Source: Leptospiraceae bacterium
GTDB lineage: Bacteria > Spirochaetota > Leptospiria > Leptospirales > Leptospiraceae
Direction: 5' to 3'
Assembly: GCA_947458405.1 (NCBI GenBank)
Contig: CANGZW010000027.1
Location: forward strand, 1 to 35,140
Length of the DNA: 35,140 nt
A program made the position numbers and the translations under genes. The notes under the pieces are model-generated. The model had not been told where the DNA came from. It ran no database searches and was given only the letters and a program-made list of their open reading frames with translations. Below, piece after piece: positions 8,827 to 17,220 of this stretch. Every line of letters starts with the position of its first letter. Positions within the stretch are counted from its first letter, which is position 1.

Positions 8827-9676
8827 CTGTAAAAAAATCATTTATAATTTGCATGCATTCTTCAGGATTATCATGATGCATGTTATGAGATGACCCATTG
8901 ATTTCTTTATAAGTTAGATTTTTAAAATGGGATTTAATTTCTTCTAAATTATCGGGTTTTAAGTGAGTTTTTTCACCATAAATCATTAAAACTGGACTTG
9001 TGATACTTCTCCAGAGTTCCCTTGATAATTCGGGGGGAAATGGAATCGGAGAGGTTACCTTTAAGCGGGGGTCGTTCTTCCATGTGACATCTCCACCAAT
9101 CATTGGCTTTGTCAATCCATCAGCAAGTAGTACAATTTTATCCATAGAAAGATGGGAATAGACATAGGATAGTTTTTTAATTGCTTCCTCTTTCGAAATT
9201 TTTCTCCTAATCGTTTCTTTCTTACCTGTTTTTTTTGCCATTCCATCCAGCCAATTTCTAAGTCTGGACTTTTCTAAGGAATTGGTTTGTAATCCAGAAA
9301 ATCCTTCTAAGCAAATGAGACCCTTTACTTTTTCAGGAAAAAGACCGGTGTATCTCGCGGCAATTCCTGCACCCATGGAATGTGCTAAGATATAAAAATT
9401 TTCGGGCATAAGTGAGTTTATAACATTTTGTAAATCTAATAAATTTTCAGCTGGATGGTAAATTCCATCTTCATTCCAATCCGATCCCCCATGACCCCTA
9501 AAATCTAAACTCACAAGATTGAATTTTCTCTTTAATTCTTCATAGATAAATATATAAGTTTCTTTAGTATCATTAAAACCATGAAGCAACAGAATAGTTT
9601 GAGAATGATTTTTTTCACTCATTCCAATTTCAATATTTCTTCCATGGGATAAAATTTTTGAAAGTTCGTGGTACAT
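8813..9676 (-). CDS. Alpha/beta hydrolase
   Basis: A 287-residue cytoplasmic alpha/beta hydrolase with no signal peptide. Motifs in order are ILLLHGFNDTKET (oxyanion HG, about 28-40), LVSLDFRGHGGSDW (54-67), and the nucleophile elbow AHSMGAG with S100. Next comes LICLEGF, then LMIYGEKTHL in the region of the acid residue. A late SSHNMHHDNPEE supplies the catalytic histidine. This layout is typical of esterases, epoxide hydrolase-like enzymes and C-C bond hydrolases, and the substrate cannot be predicted. The start ATG is at 9676. It is a single gene, convergent with and overlapping the exported protein gene by 14 bp. Confidence 0.85.
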   Translation of the reverse strand: MYHELSKILSHGRNIEIGMSEKNHSQTILLLHGFNDTKETYIFIYEELKRKFNLVSLDFRGHGGSDWNEDGIYHPAENLLDLQNVINSLMPENFYILAHSMGAGIAARYTGLFPEKVKGLICLEGFSGLQTNSLEKSRLRNWLDGMAKKTGKKETIRRKISKEEAIKKLSYVYSHLSMDKIVLLADGLTKPMIGGDVTWKNDPRLKVTSPIPFPPELSRELWRSITSPVLMIYGEKTHLKPDNLEEIKSHFKNLTYKEINGSSHNMHHDNPEECMQIINDFFTAILD

Positions 9677-9820
9677 TTTTAAATTATATTTGTATGCAAA
9701 TAAATTAGCAACAATTTTAAGGATGCAAAAAAGGTAAAAACCTACCCTTTGGTCAATATGTAATTAGAATTAATTTAATTTTTAAATTATATAAAAAAAC
9801 TATTTTTAACAAAAAAAATC

Positions 9821-9849
9821 TTGACTCTTTTTATTAAAATAAGCTTAGT
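9821..9849 (+). promoter_or_regulatory. Possible promoter for the FYDLN-miaA-hfq cluster
   Basis: TTGACT at 9821-9826 is a good -35 match. With 17 bases of spacing the -10 position is CTTAGT (9844-9849), which is weak. Transcription would start only a few bases before the ATG at 9862, giving an almost leaderless mRNA. This is consistent with the lack of a Shine-Dalgarno sequence there. Pattern match only. Confidence 0.35.
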
Positions 9850-9861
9850 TACTTTTTTTTA

Positions 9862-10245
9862 ATGGTAAAAAAGAAAAAATTAGAAAAACCCTCTAAAAAG
9901 GAAGTTGCTAAAAAGACTCCCCCTTTGGCCCCAAAAGCTAAGAAGAAATCTGCTTCCTCTCAGGTAGTCGCATCGGATGAACAAGTGAATTCCCTTGGAA
10001 AAAAGTTTACCTGTCATAGTTGTAATGCTAAGTTCTACGATTTGAACAAAACTGAAAAAATTTGTCCCAAGTGTGGTGCGGATCAAAATGCAAAACCAAC
10101 TATCAAACAGAAGACCAAAGCCTCAAAGATTAGCGAATACGATGTTTCCGATGAGGAAGCTACAGAAATCCCCGATGAATTAGTAGCGGAAGGTGAGGAG
10201 CTCGAGATTGATGAGGAGGTAGCTTTAGATGAGGAAGAAGTCTGA
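9862..10245 (+). CDS. FYDLN-type zinc-ribbon acidic protein (TIGR02300-like)
   Basis: A 127-residue protein with three zones of very different charge. The N-terminus (1-32) is lysine-rich ([16 protein letters not shown]). The centre is a zinc ribbon, [20 protein letters not shown], with cysteines C51/C54 and C68/C71. The tail (about 95-127) is almost entirely acidic. The FYDLN motif inside the ribbon is the hallmark of the TIGR02300 family of unknown function. Its charge layout would suit binding to nucleic acid or ribosomal proteins, but this is inference. It ends 5 bp before the GTG assigned to miaA, and probably heads the miaA-hfq-manC transcript. Confidence 0.88.
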   Translation: MVKKKKLEKPSKKEVAKKTPPLAPKAKKKSASSQVVASDEQVNSLGKKFTCHSCNAKFYDLNKTEKICPKCGADQNAKPTIKQKTKASKISEYDVSDEEATEIPDELVAEGEELEIDEEVALDEEEV

Positions 10246-10250
10246 AAATA

Positions 10251-11132
10251 GTGGTTTTAAGTGCTCCCACAGGAGCAGGTAAAACGGCTTTAACCCTAGA
10301 GCTAAATCCAGATATCTTTGAAATAGTCTCCTTTGATTCTAGACAGGTTTACAAGGAGCTCCAAATTGGCACCTCTAAACCCTCCTTATTGGAGAGAAAT
10401 TGCATTCCTCATCACTTAATTGATATTTTAGAACCCAATGAAAAAATATCAGCTAGAGAATTTGTGAACTTAGCAAACCATTCCGTTGGTAATATTCTCA
10501 GTCGAAAAAAAATTCCAATTCTGACCTGTGGTACAGGATTTTACCTGAAAGCCTTCCTATATGGAATGTTTGAGTTTCCGGAAGTTAGTCCAGAGACTAA
10601 AAAGATTATATCACAACTCTCAAGAGAAGAAAAATTATCCCAATTACAAATTCAGGATCCTATTCGGTTCCAGGAGCTTAATCCGAATGATATATATAGA
10701 ATAGAGAGGGCGCTTGAAATTGCTTTAGAAGGGGGCAAATGGCATGATTACTCAACTCCTAGTGGGGGTTATCTCCAAAACCTATCAGTTGAATGGATTC
10801 CCCTTTATATAGACACTCCAAGGGATGTTTTATATAAGAGAATTAATCTAAGGAGTGAAAGTATGATTCAAAATGGACTTCTCACTGAAACAAAAAATGT
10901 TATGGAGAATTATGGGGAAGATTGTTTTGCATTAAATTCCTTAGGATATAATTTTGCAGTTGAAATTATACATGGAAAAATTACATTAGAATGTTTAAAA
11001 GAGAAGTTTTCTCAAAGTCATAGAAATTATGCAAAAAAGCAAATAACCTGGTTTAAAAAAGAAACTATTCTTAAACCACTACTATGGGATGAGGCACTCT
11101 CTTTACTAAAAAAAATAGAAATTCAGGGATAG
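10251..11132 (+). CDS. miaA: tRNA dimethylallyltransferase MiaA
   Basis: MiaA transfers a dimethylallyl group to N6 of A37 in tRNAs that read UNN codons. The 293-residue protein carries the P-loop APTGAGKT near its start, the DSRQVY motif that positions substrate, and [14 protein letters not shown] late [11 protein letters not shown] completes the family core. The length is normal. There is no ATG in the frame: GTG at 10251 is the best start, with the purine-rich GAGGAAGAAG at 10231-10240 as ribosome site. An alternative CTG at 10242 would overlap the preceding TGA stop and add the residues MKI before VVLSAPTG, giving a fuller first beta strand. hfq follows after 4 bp, the classic miaA-hfq linkage. 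Confidence 0.95.
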   Translation: MVLSAPTGAGKTALTLELNPDIFEIVSFDSRQVYKELQIGTSKPSLLERNCIPHHLIDILEPNEKISAREFVNLANHSVGNILSRKKIPILTCGTGFYLKAFLYGMFEFPEVSPETKKIISQLSREEKLSQLQIQDPIRFQELNPNDIYRIERALEIALEGGKWHDYSTPSGGYLQNLSVEWIPLYIDTPRDVLYKRINLRSESMIQNGLLTETKNVMENYGEDCFALNSLGYNFAVEIIHGKITLECLKEKFSQSHRNYAKKQITWFKKETILKPLLWDEALSLLKKIEIQG

Positions 11133-11136
11133 AGAA

Positions 11137-11382
11137 ATGTCTGCAAAAAATAATATTCAAGACTACATTCTAAACACAGCCCGCAAAGAAAAAATAGAGC
11201 TAACAATTTATTTACTCAATGGTGTACCACTAAAAGGCAAGGTTACAAGTTTTGATAATTTTACAATTATCATAGAAAATGATACTAAGCAAAATTTAAT
11301 TTATAAACATGCTGTATCTACCATAATTCCATCCAAAATAATTAAATTTCAACAAGAAGAAATTAAAGAAACTTCTAACTAA
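11137..11382 (+). CDS. hfq: RNA chaperone Hfq
   Basis: An 81-residue Sm-like protein that forms a hexameric ring and pairs small RNAs with mRNAs. Sm1 is [19 protein letters not shown] (30-48) and Sm2 is [12 protein letters not shown] (54-65). The proximal-face residues Q8, D9, F42, K57 and H58 match the classical pattern. The residue after D40 is asparagine, where E. coli has glutamine. The rim pair is R16/K17, followed by E18. The C-terminal tail is short (about 15 residues). It starts 4 bp after the miaA stop with AGAGAA as a weak ribosome site. Its presence implies sRNA regulation in this organism. Confidence 0.96.
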   Translation: MSAKNNIQDYILNTARKEKIELTIYLLNGVPLKGKVTSFDNFTIIIENDTKQNLIYKHAVSTIIPSKIIKFQQEEIKETSN

Positions 11383-11429
11383 AAATTTTAATATAATCAT
11401 CTAGAACCTCAAATGACTGGAAAAATGCT

Positions 11430-12506
11430 TTGAACTCAAATTCATCAAATCTTAACAATCCCGTTGTTTTAATTTTGGCGGGGGGAAAGGGAGAAAGATT
11501 CTGGCCTAGGTCAAGGGAGTCTACTCCAAAACAGCTTCAAAAAGTTTATTCAAGTAAAACTTTATTGAGAGAAACTATTGATAGAGCTTTGAGTATAACA
11601 GATATTTCAAGGATATATATTGGAACGAATAATGAGCTTAAAAAATCTATCTTAAAAATAGAAAAAAAATTTCCTAAATCAAACTTTATAATTGAGCCTG
11701 AGGGTAAAAATACCGCACCAATTATAGCGTTAGCCAGTCTTATTTTTCAAAAGAAATATGGAGATCCTGTGCAGGTTGTATTGTCTGCAGATGCATATGT
11801 AAATCCGATGAAAGAGTTTACATTAAATCTCAAGGAAGCAATATATGCAGCAAATGAGGATAATCTGGTTCTGTTGGGAGTAAAACCAAATAGACCAGAA
11901 GTAGGCTATGGCTACATATCAATTGGAAAAGATTTATCCTTGGGATCAAAGGTAAGTTCCTTTCATGAAAAACCGGATTTAAAGAATGCCATTAAATTCT
12001 TAAAAAAGAAAAACTTTTTTTGGAATCCGGGGATATTTGTATGGAAAACTTCTGTAATACTTTCTGAATTTGAAAAGTATGCTTCTTATATAATTAACCC
12101 GCTAAAAAAATCATACCCATTTAATGCAAATGAATTACAATCTGTATTCAATCAACTTCCAACAGAAGCGATTGATACTGCTATTATGGAAAAAAGTTCT
12201 AAGATAGTCATGATTAAATCAACTTTTCAATGGGATGATGTGGGTTCCTGGATATCTTTAGAAAGAGTATTACAGGGTGATCAAAATAATAATTATCATA
12301 TTGGTAATAAATCTTATCATTTCAAAGCCACAGGTAATATATCTTCTTCTTCAAAAGAGATGGTAGTATTTTTGGGAGTGAATGATCTAATCCTGGTGGA
12401 AGAGGAGGATGTAATTTTACTGAGTTCTAAAAAAGGCATTGGTGATATAAAACTACTTCTATCTGAATTCAAGAAAAATAAAGATTTACAAAAGTATTTG
12501 AAGTAA
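11430..12506 (+). CDS. manC: Mannose-1-phosphate guanylyltransferase (nucleotidyltransferase only)
   Basis: Makes GDP-mannose from mannose-1-phosphate and GTP for surface glycans. The 358-residue protein has the pyrophosphorylase signature [22 protein letters not shown] (from about 14). It continues with [37 protein letters not shown] and WDDVGSW. All are typical of the ManC/AlgA guanylyltransferase domain. The usual PSDH-type motif reads LSADAYV here. The fused phosphomannose isomerase domain of type II enzymes is absent. The start is TTG at 11430: an in-frame stop lies at 11394 and no ATG intervenes. The gene is 47 bp after hfq. Confidence 0.9.
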   Translation: MNSNSSNLNNPVVLILAGGKGERFWPRSRESTPKQLQKVYSSKTLLRETIDRALSITDISRIYIGTNNELKKSILKIEKKFPKSNFIIEPEGKNTAPIIALASLIFQKKYGDPVQVVLSADAYVNPMKEFTLNLKEAIYAANEDNLVLLGVKPNRPEVGYGYISIGKDLSLGSKVSSFHEKPDLKNAIKFLKKKNFFWNPGIFVWKTSVILSEFEKYASYIINPLKKSYPFNANELQSVFNQLPTEAIDTAIMEKSSKIVMIKSTFQWDDVGSWISLERVLQGDQNNNYHIGNKSYHFKATGNISSSSKEMVVFLGVNDLILVEEEDVILLSSKKGIGDIKLLLSEFKKNKDLQKYLK

Positions 12507-12563
12507 GTTTTTGGCAATAGGCCCTGAATACCGTTGGGGATTGAATAAAAGGAGAATTTTTGA

Positions 12564-12659
12564 ATGCCTTCTGGTAAAAAAAGAAAACGTAGAAAAATAG
12601 CTACTCATAAGAGAAAAAAGAAACGAAGGGCCAACAGACACAAGAAAAAAGGTAAATAG
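12564..12659 (+). CDS. 31-residue basic peptide, AURKAIP1/COX24 (mS38-like) family
   Basis: A tiny ORF encoding MPSGKKRKRRKIATHKRKKK and ending RRANRHKKKGK. A strong AAGGAG ribosome site (12549-12554) lies 9 bases before the ATG. The pattern MPSGKKRKRxKxxTHKRKKR..NRHKKK is the AURKAIP1/COX24 domain, best known from Bacteroidota and from mitochondrial ribosomal protein mS38. By analogy it probably binds 16S rRNA in the small subunit near the decoding region. It is below most gene-caller length limits. An intrinsic terminator starts 17 bp after its stop, so it closes the manC transcript or has its own. Confidence 0.9.
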   Translation: MPSGKKRKRRKIATHKRKKKRRANRHKKKGK

Positions 12660-12675
12660 AATCAACTTGTCTACC

Positions 12676-12720
12676 GGGAGGTAGTGGTTTTCACTACTTC
12701 TCAGTCCATTTTTAATTTTT
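12676..12720 (+). terminator. Intrinsic terminator after the mS38-like gene
   Basis: An 11-bp stem, left arm 12676-12686 (GGGAGGTAGTG) and right arm 12692-12702 (CACTACTTCTC), contains two G-T pairs and has a GTTTT loop. A T-rich tract follows (12709-12720). It would end the FYDLN-miaA-hfq-manC-peptide unit. Confidence 0.75.
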
Positions 12721-12775
12721 GTGAATCACAAATCAGTATATTAAGCAAAATTTATTATATACCGATGTTTTAACC

Positions 12776-13516
12776 ATGGTATATGAATCAGACATTGACC
12801 ACTACAGAACTTGGTGGAAACGCTCTCGTGCAGTTACACAGGGCTATCAAAAGGCTTACAAAGCAAAGACTCCAGCAGGCGACAACTTACAGGTAGAATT
12901 TAACTTTCATGATGGTCTTGTTAAATTACAAATCGAACCATTTTCAGAATTGGGTTCGGCTTATACTTCTACAATAAAAAGAGGAACTACAATAAGGGAA
13001 AGGGATGTTTTACATGGTATAAATATTCCTCTAAAAAAAAAGTTTTATCCCTTCCGGGTAATTTTTTCCTGTCTGCCCGATCAAGATATTTTGGATTGTA
13101 TCGGAGGAGTTTATGAGATAAGCAAAATTCCACTCTTTAAATACAGAGTTTCTGATAAAACTGATATTCAATATGAAGTAGAAGCAGGAAAGTTTCTGAA
13201 TCCAGAATCTTGGTACCAAAGATTTTTATCAAAATTCAAAGAAAAATCAAAAGAGAAAAAAAGTACCTATATAGAAGAATTAAAAGTAAGAGCTGTAGAT
13301 GATATCAACGATAGTATATTAGGATTTTCGATTGCGGCTGTTCTTTATTTCCATTTTTTTGATTTTGTTGTCTTAGGATGGTCATTGGCGCTTTTTGGGT
13401 TTTTATTTGGTGGTGTGGATTGGGTATTTAGAAATAGGGCTCCTTTGTTCTTAAAAATATTTCTTTTTTTGTTTATGGGATCATATTTTTTCTATACAGG
13501 TTATACACGTTTCTAA
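12776..13516 (+). CDS. Conserved membrane protein of unknown function
   Basis: A 246-residue protein I do not recognise. The first ~175 residues are soluble with mixed beta strands (for example LQVEFNFHDGLVKLQIEPF) and no signal peptide. The C-terminal ~70 residues hold three closely spaced transmembrane helices (about 180-200, 200-217 and 224-243), ending in GSYFFYTGYTRF. This puts a cytoplasmic N-terminal domain on a small membrane anchor. Three close cysteine or glycine positions are not arranged as a metal site. It begins after the terminator at 12720, so it should have its own promoter; no clear Shine-Dalgarno sequence precedes the ATG. CheW follows after 9 bp, so co-transcription and a membrane signalling link are possible but unproven. 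Confidence 0.75.
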   Translation: MVYESDIDHYRTWWKRSRAVTQGYQKAYKAKTPAGDNLQVEFNFHDGLVKLQIEPFSELGSAYTSTIKRGTTIRERDVLHGINIPLKKKFYPFRVIFSCLPDQDILDCIGGVYEISKIPLFKYRVSDKTDIQYEVEAGKFLNPESWYQRFLSKFKEKSKEKKSTYIEELKVRAVDDINDSILGFSIAAVLYFHFFDFVVLGWSLALFGFLFGGVDWVFRNRAPLFLKIFLFLFMGSYFFYTGYTRF

Positions 13517-13525
13517 AGAATAAGA

Positions 13526-13999
13526 ATGAGTATGGCAAAGCAAGACTATCTGAATGAACAATACATAACTTTTACAATAGGAGAAGAGGACTATGCCATC
13601 TCCATCGTGAATGTGGAAGAAATTGTAAAAGTTACTAATCTAATCAAAGTTCCCAAATCCCAAGATTACTTTGTAGGTTTAATGGATATTCGGGGTAGAG
13701 TAGTAAATATGATTGATCTCTCTAAGAAGATCATGAATAAAAAATCCAATGATTCTAATATGAACCGTGCTATCATTGTGAAAATTCAGGGAAAATCAAT
13801 TGGTATAATCGTAGATAAAGTATCCCATGTAGTTCATTTTTCTGAAAATCAAATTGACCCGCCCCCACCCTCTGTTAAAGGTATGTCCTCAAGATACATC
13901 ATTGGAGTAGCTAAAAGAGAAAATCGATTTATTATTCTCATGGATATTGAAAAAATTCTCACTACTGAAGAGCTCAGTGAAGTTACTGCAGTGATCTAA
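13526..13999 (+). CDS. cheW: Chemotaxis coupling protein CheW
   Basis: A 157-residue single-domain CheW. It links chemoreceptors to the histidine kinase CheA in membrane arrays. Characteristic stretches are YITFTIGEEDYAISIVNVEEI (about 13-33), VPKSQDYFVGLMDIRGRVVNMIDL (about 42-65), and IIVDKVSHVVHF. The sequence ends with YIIGVAKRENRFIILMDIEKIL. All core strands are present and the length is normal. No cheA, receptor or methylation gene is adjacent, so it is a stand-alone copy such as spirochaetes with several chemotaxis clusters often carry. The ATG codon at 13526 and the third-residue ATG are both plausible starts. Confidence 0.94.
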   Translation: MSMAKQDYLNEQYITFTIGEEDYAISIVNVEEIVKVTNLIKVPKSQDYFVGLMDIRGRVVNMIDLSKKIMNKKSNDSNMNRAIIVKIQGKSIGIIVDKVSHVVHFSENQIDPPPPSVKGMSSRYIIGVAKRENRFIILMDIEKILTTEELSEVTAVI

Positions 14000-14073
14000 T
14001 AGCCACGCAAATATCTCTTTATATTATAAATTAGTTTAGTAATAATAAAAAAAAATTGTCGATATTTATAAAG

Positions 14074-15954
14074 ATGATTCATCTTCCCAAAAATAAGAAA
14101 ATATATCTATCTATTGTATATGTTTTGCCCTTATTTCTAGCTACATATCTATACTCCCAAGATGAAAAGTTTACCATTAAAGAACCTTATCAGATAGTAA
14201 GCAAAAGTGATTTAAAAGAAATTGAATTCAGAGAAGAAGATTCTCCCGAAAAGTTAGAAGAAAAAATATCCAAAATTATACTCTTAATTGATTCGTATTA
14301 CTCTCAATTTCCTGATGATAGAAGGACTGATTCAGAAAGAAAGCGGGCTGGAGAATATTTAGATCCCAAATCAGGGGAAGTGTCACGTAAATTTAGAGAA
14401 AATGCGGGAAGATATCCCTTGCAATTAAATGTTAATTCAGTAAGACTCATCAAAGGTCAGACTTCTCTATTGCCTTCCAACTCAAGTTTGATTGAGGACT
14501 CTTTTACCCTTTACAAATTATACTCCAATTTAGGCTTCTTGTATTCCAAAAAGAATGACACAGATAAAGCTATTTCATCTTTTTCTACTGCACTAAAATT
14601 TCATGATTTTTCTCAAAATGAGGATACCTTTTTTAAAGAAATTAACTCAAAAGATAATTTAGAATCAGTAAGAATTGAAAAAATCAAACAGCACAAAGAA
14701 ACTCTGACTTCAAAAATAAACCAAGAAAAATTAATTGAATCTAAGATTGATACCTTTCATTTAACTGCGGCGGTTTCTGCTCGCGAAGGTAAACCTCTAG
14801 CAGATGAAAAAGCATTTCGTAAAGAAATTGAAGCCTTAAATCTCGAGTTAACTTCAAAAGTAGATGCGTATAACAAATCTCTCGAAGGATTATTTGTTTC
14901 TCTTCAAATAGAAAAGGGACTCTATGATTCCAAAGTGATAAAGGAATTTGCATTTCAAGTCAAGGCAAAAGAACTACAAGAGAGAACCCTTCAAAGAATC
15001 ACAAAGCCATATCCATTGATTGATCCCGACAAAGAGTCCGGTTTTATTGGATATTTTCAATTATTAGAATTTGCCCATCGATTAAATCCTCTGGATATTG
15101 ATATATTAAAATATTTGGGAGATGAATTTAAGGCCACAGGTAAAACACAAAAAGCTATTGATTTTTATACTAAATATATGGTTATTAATTCTCCAGAAAA
15201 AAAATTAGAGAATGAAGTATGTCTATCCCTAGCCGGTCTTTACTCTTCAGGTAAAAATTATATTTTAGCAAAAGAGTACTATGATCGCTACTTAAATTTA
15301 GGTGGTAAAGAAAATGAAAAAAAAGATTATTATTTTGTATTGGGTGATTTATTAATCAAAAGATTGGGTAATTTTGAAGAAGCAGTTATCTATTTAGATA
15401 AATACATTGGTTCAACTTCAACTCTTAAATTTCCAGAAGATGATTATATTAATAATATAAAAATATTAAAAAATCGTATGTCATCTTACTTTTATATAGC
15501 GAAATATTATAAATCAAAGATAAATAGAGACTTAGAAGATCTAAATTTACAAAAATCTTATGAAGAATATTATAAAATTAAAAATTTAGAATCTTCTTTT
15601 GAAAATAAAATGGCATTAAAAAAAGAAGAGTTAGTCGCCCTTAAAAAGAAAGCAATCATTTCGACTGATCCATTAGTTTTAGAATCCTTAGAAGAAGAAA
15701 ACAAAAAATTTGACTCTCTAAAATCCGTCAAAAAATCAATAAAATCTGAAATGGATACTCTTTTATCCATAGATTTATTATTTCAAATGGCTGAGAGAAA
15801 TGAGAATAAAAGAGACTATGAAAAGACAGTCTTAATGTACAGAGAAATTCAGGATATAGGAACTCCCCCTGATAGGGAACTTGCTCTCAGGAATATACGT
15901 AGAATAGAACTTATTAAATACGATGGAATCAATAGAGAGAGGATTTCTCGTTAA
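14074..15954 (+). CDS. Exported TPR-repeat protein with coiled-coil segments
   Basis: About 626 residues from the ATG at 14074; a TTG at 14056 in the same frame would add six residues (MSIFIK). The N-terminus MIHLPKNKKIYLSIVYVLPLFLA... ending in LYSQDE looks like a signal peptide. Charged helical stretches follow, some probably coiled coil (about 55-80 and 200-290). A TPR-like region covers roughly 330-450, including LKYLGDEFKATGKTQKAIDF, LAGLYSSGKNYILAKEYYDRYL and the following VLGDLLIKRLGNFEEAVIYL. Lysine-rich helices lie near 510-570. TPR proteins of this kind act as periplasmic or envelope scaffolds; no enzyme motif is seen. The stop codon abuts the convergent small gene at 15955. Confidence 0.82.
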   Translation: MIHLPKNKKIYLSIVYVLPLFLATYLYSQDEKFTIKEPYQIVSKSDLKEIEFREEDSPEKLEEKISKIILLIDSYYSQFPDDRRTDSERKRAGEYLDPKSGEVSRKFRENAGRYPLQLNVNSVRLIKGQTSLLPSNSSLIEDSFTLYKLYSNLGFLYSKKNDTDKAISSFSTALKFHDFSQNEDTFFKEINSKDNLESVRIEKIKQHKETLTSKINQEKLIESKIDTFHLTAAVSAREGKPLADEKAFRKEIEALNLELTSKVDAYNKSLEGLFVSLQIEKGLYDSKVIKEFAFQVKAKELQERTLQRITKPYPLIDPDKESGFIGYFQLLEFAHRLNPLDIDILKYLGDEFKATGKTQKAIDFYTKYMVINSPEKKLENEVCLSLAGLYSSGKNYILAKEYYDRYLNLGGKENEKKDYYFVLGDLLIKRLGNFEEAVIYLDKYIGSTSTLKFPEDDYINNIKILKNRMSSYFYIAKYYKSKINRDLEDLNLQKSYEEYYKIKNLESSFENKMALKKEELVALKKKAIISTDPLVLESLEEENKKFDSLKSVKKSIKSEMDTLLSIDLLFQMAERNENKRDYEKTVLMYREIQDIGTPPDRELALRNIRRIELIKYDGINRERISR

Positions 15955-16254
15955 TTAAGGCTTTATTGATTTTGAAATATATTTAATTAATTCATCTACT
16001 AAAAATTCACAGATAACAGAGTCTTTTAAAGAAATTTCTTCCGAATCGCTTGTAAATAATTTTTCATTTATTCTGAGGAGCTTATAGTTGATTAATTTCT
16101 CTTTTGGTGTATTATTTTTGTTTTTGGATAATAAAATGTGAGTCTTAAAGATTCCGTCATTTTTAGGATCAATTATCTTTGTTTTATGGTAAGCCTCTAT
16201 AAATAATTTTAACTTATCTTTTATTTCCTGCTTTGTTTTTATTTTATCTTCCAA
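15955..16254 (-). CDS. Small protein of unknown function (99 aa)
   Basis: A 99-residue, lysine-rich soluble protein I cannot assign. The start is TTG at 16254, supported by AGGA 8 bases upstream on the minus strand. Codon use resembles the neighbours. Its stop directly abuts the convergent TPR gene with no spacer. It contains a compact mixed helix/strand pattern (IFKTHILLSKN, LINYKLLRINEKLF) and ends DELIKYISKSIKP. No signal peptide, membrane helix or metal motif is visible. It is divergent from the next secreted protein gene. Confidence 0.6.
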   Translation of the reverse strand: MEDKIKTKQEIKDKLKLFIEAYHKTKIIDPKNDGIFKTHILLSKNKNNTPKEKLINYKLLRINEKLFTSDSEEISLKDSVICEFLVDELIKYISKSIKP

Positions 16255-16337
16255 TTTAAAATTCCTAAAAATAAATTCTTTTTTTCTTTCACTTTTTTTT
16301 ACCCTGTAATATATTCTATATTTTAAAGGAGTTATTC

Positions 16338-17054
16338 ATGTTAAATATTAAAATATTAATATTGCTATTAATTTTATTTTTTAATAGTAAAATTTTTGCT
16401 TTTGGAACCTATTCAGAGGGTTGGGTAAGTGCTAAAATTATACAATTTGAAAGCAGGGGATTGATTTTTGAATCATATGAGGGTATAATGGAGCTAAGTA
16501 CTTTTTCTAATGATGAAAAGTGTGACGAAGAAAAAGACGAATGTTATACAGTCACAAAACAAAAAATTCCATTTAGCGTAAGACCTGAAAATTCTGAAAC
16601 TGTAAATTTATTAATGAAAAGTTTAAATCAGGATTTAGTCATAAATTATAGGATACACAGAATTGAGGCAATTGCACTCTCATCGGAGACAGAGCTTATT
16701 CAAGCACTTGCACCTGTTAATTCAATGCCTACCGAATTAGAAAGTGATAAATTAATTGTTTCGAAAACGGGAGCAAAACGAAATTTTTCTGTTTCGGGAA
16801 AAATCCTACGCCTTGAATATCAGGGAACAATTATTGGAACCTATGAAGGGTTGTATCTTGATGAGGTTCGGGCAAGGGTTCATCCATTTTCTATTACTGA
16901 TGAAAAAATGGCAAATTATGCTTGGAATACTATGAAGTCTAATATGAAAAGTAATTTAGGAATTTCAGTCGCTTTTGCTACAGGATTTAGAAAATCAAAT
17001 TATGATTTATTTGAAATTAACTATAAAGCTCCTGCGGGTGGGGTTTATAAGTAA
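16338..17054 (+). CDS. Secreted protein with two internal repeats, unknown function
   Basis: A 238-residue protein with a signal peptide (about 1-21, cleavage near KIFA). A textbook AAGGAG (16326-16331) lies 6 bases before the ATG. The mature part looks like a tandem duplication. Residues ~28-115 and ~149-230 share the order KI-(I/L)-x-(F/L)-E-x-x-G, then SYEG / TYEG, then IPFSV / HPFSI. Each ends with a helical MKS segment followed by a beta strand. The first unit alone has a loop with two cysteines (C62, C69), which could form a disulfide in the periplasm. The family is unknown to me. It is a single gene, divergent from the 99-residue gene. Confidence 0.8.
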   Translation: MLNIKILILLLILFFNSKIFAFGTYSEGWVSAKIIQFESRGLIFESYEGIMELSTFSNDEKCDEEKDECYTVTKQKIPFSVRPENSETVNLLMKSLNQDLVINYRIHRIEAIALSSETELIQALAPVNSMPTELESDKLIVSKTGAKRNFSVSGKILRLEYQGTIIGTYEGLYLDEVRARVHPFSITDEKMANYAWNTMKSNMKSNLGISVAFATGFRKSNYDLFEINYKAPAGGVYK

Positions 17055-17218
17055 TTTTCATAATTTTTGAAAAATTATAATAATATTAAAATTTATAATT
17101 ATATTGTTTACAATATTGGAATCAAATATTTGGAATAATTTTAGCTGTTTTTCTGGTTATATTCTTAGTATTGGGAAACGGTTCTTTGGCAAAATAATTT
17201 AAAACAAAACAAACCAAA
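17055..17218. other. Intergenic region with AT hairpin and hydrophobic reading-frame remnant
   Basis: Just after the upstream stop lies a perfect AT-only inverted repeat (ATAATTTTT at 17060-17068 and AAAAATTAT at 17070-17078) without a clean T-tract. Further on, a plus-strand frame ending at 17197 reads YWNQIFGIILAVFLVIFLVL then GNGSLAK. This resembles a single-span membrane peptide but has no ATG, GTG or TTG start ahead of the helix. Confidence 0.4.
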
Positions 17219-17220
17219 TT

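Noticed and set aside
9715-9760. Hairpin AAAGGTA/TACCCTTT ahead of the FYDLN gene as a riboswitch or terminator
   Set aside because: The stem is short and bulged, there is no T-tract, and it probably lies upstream of the transcription start.
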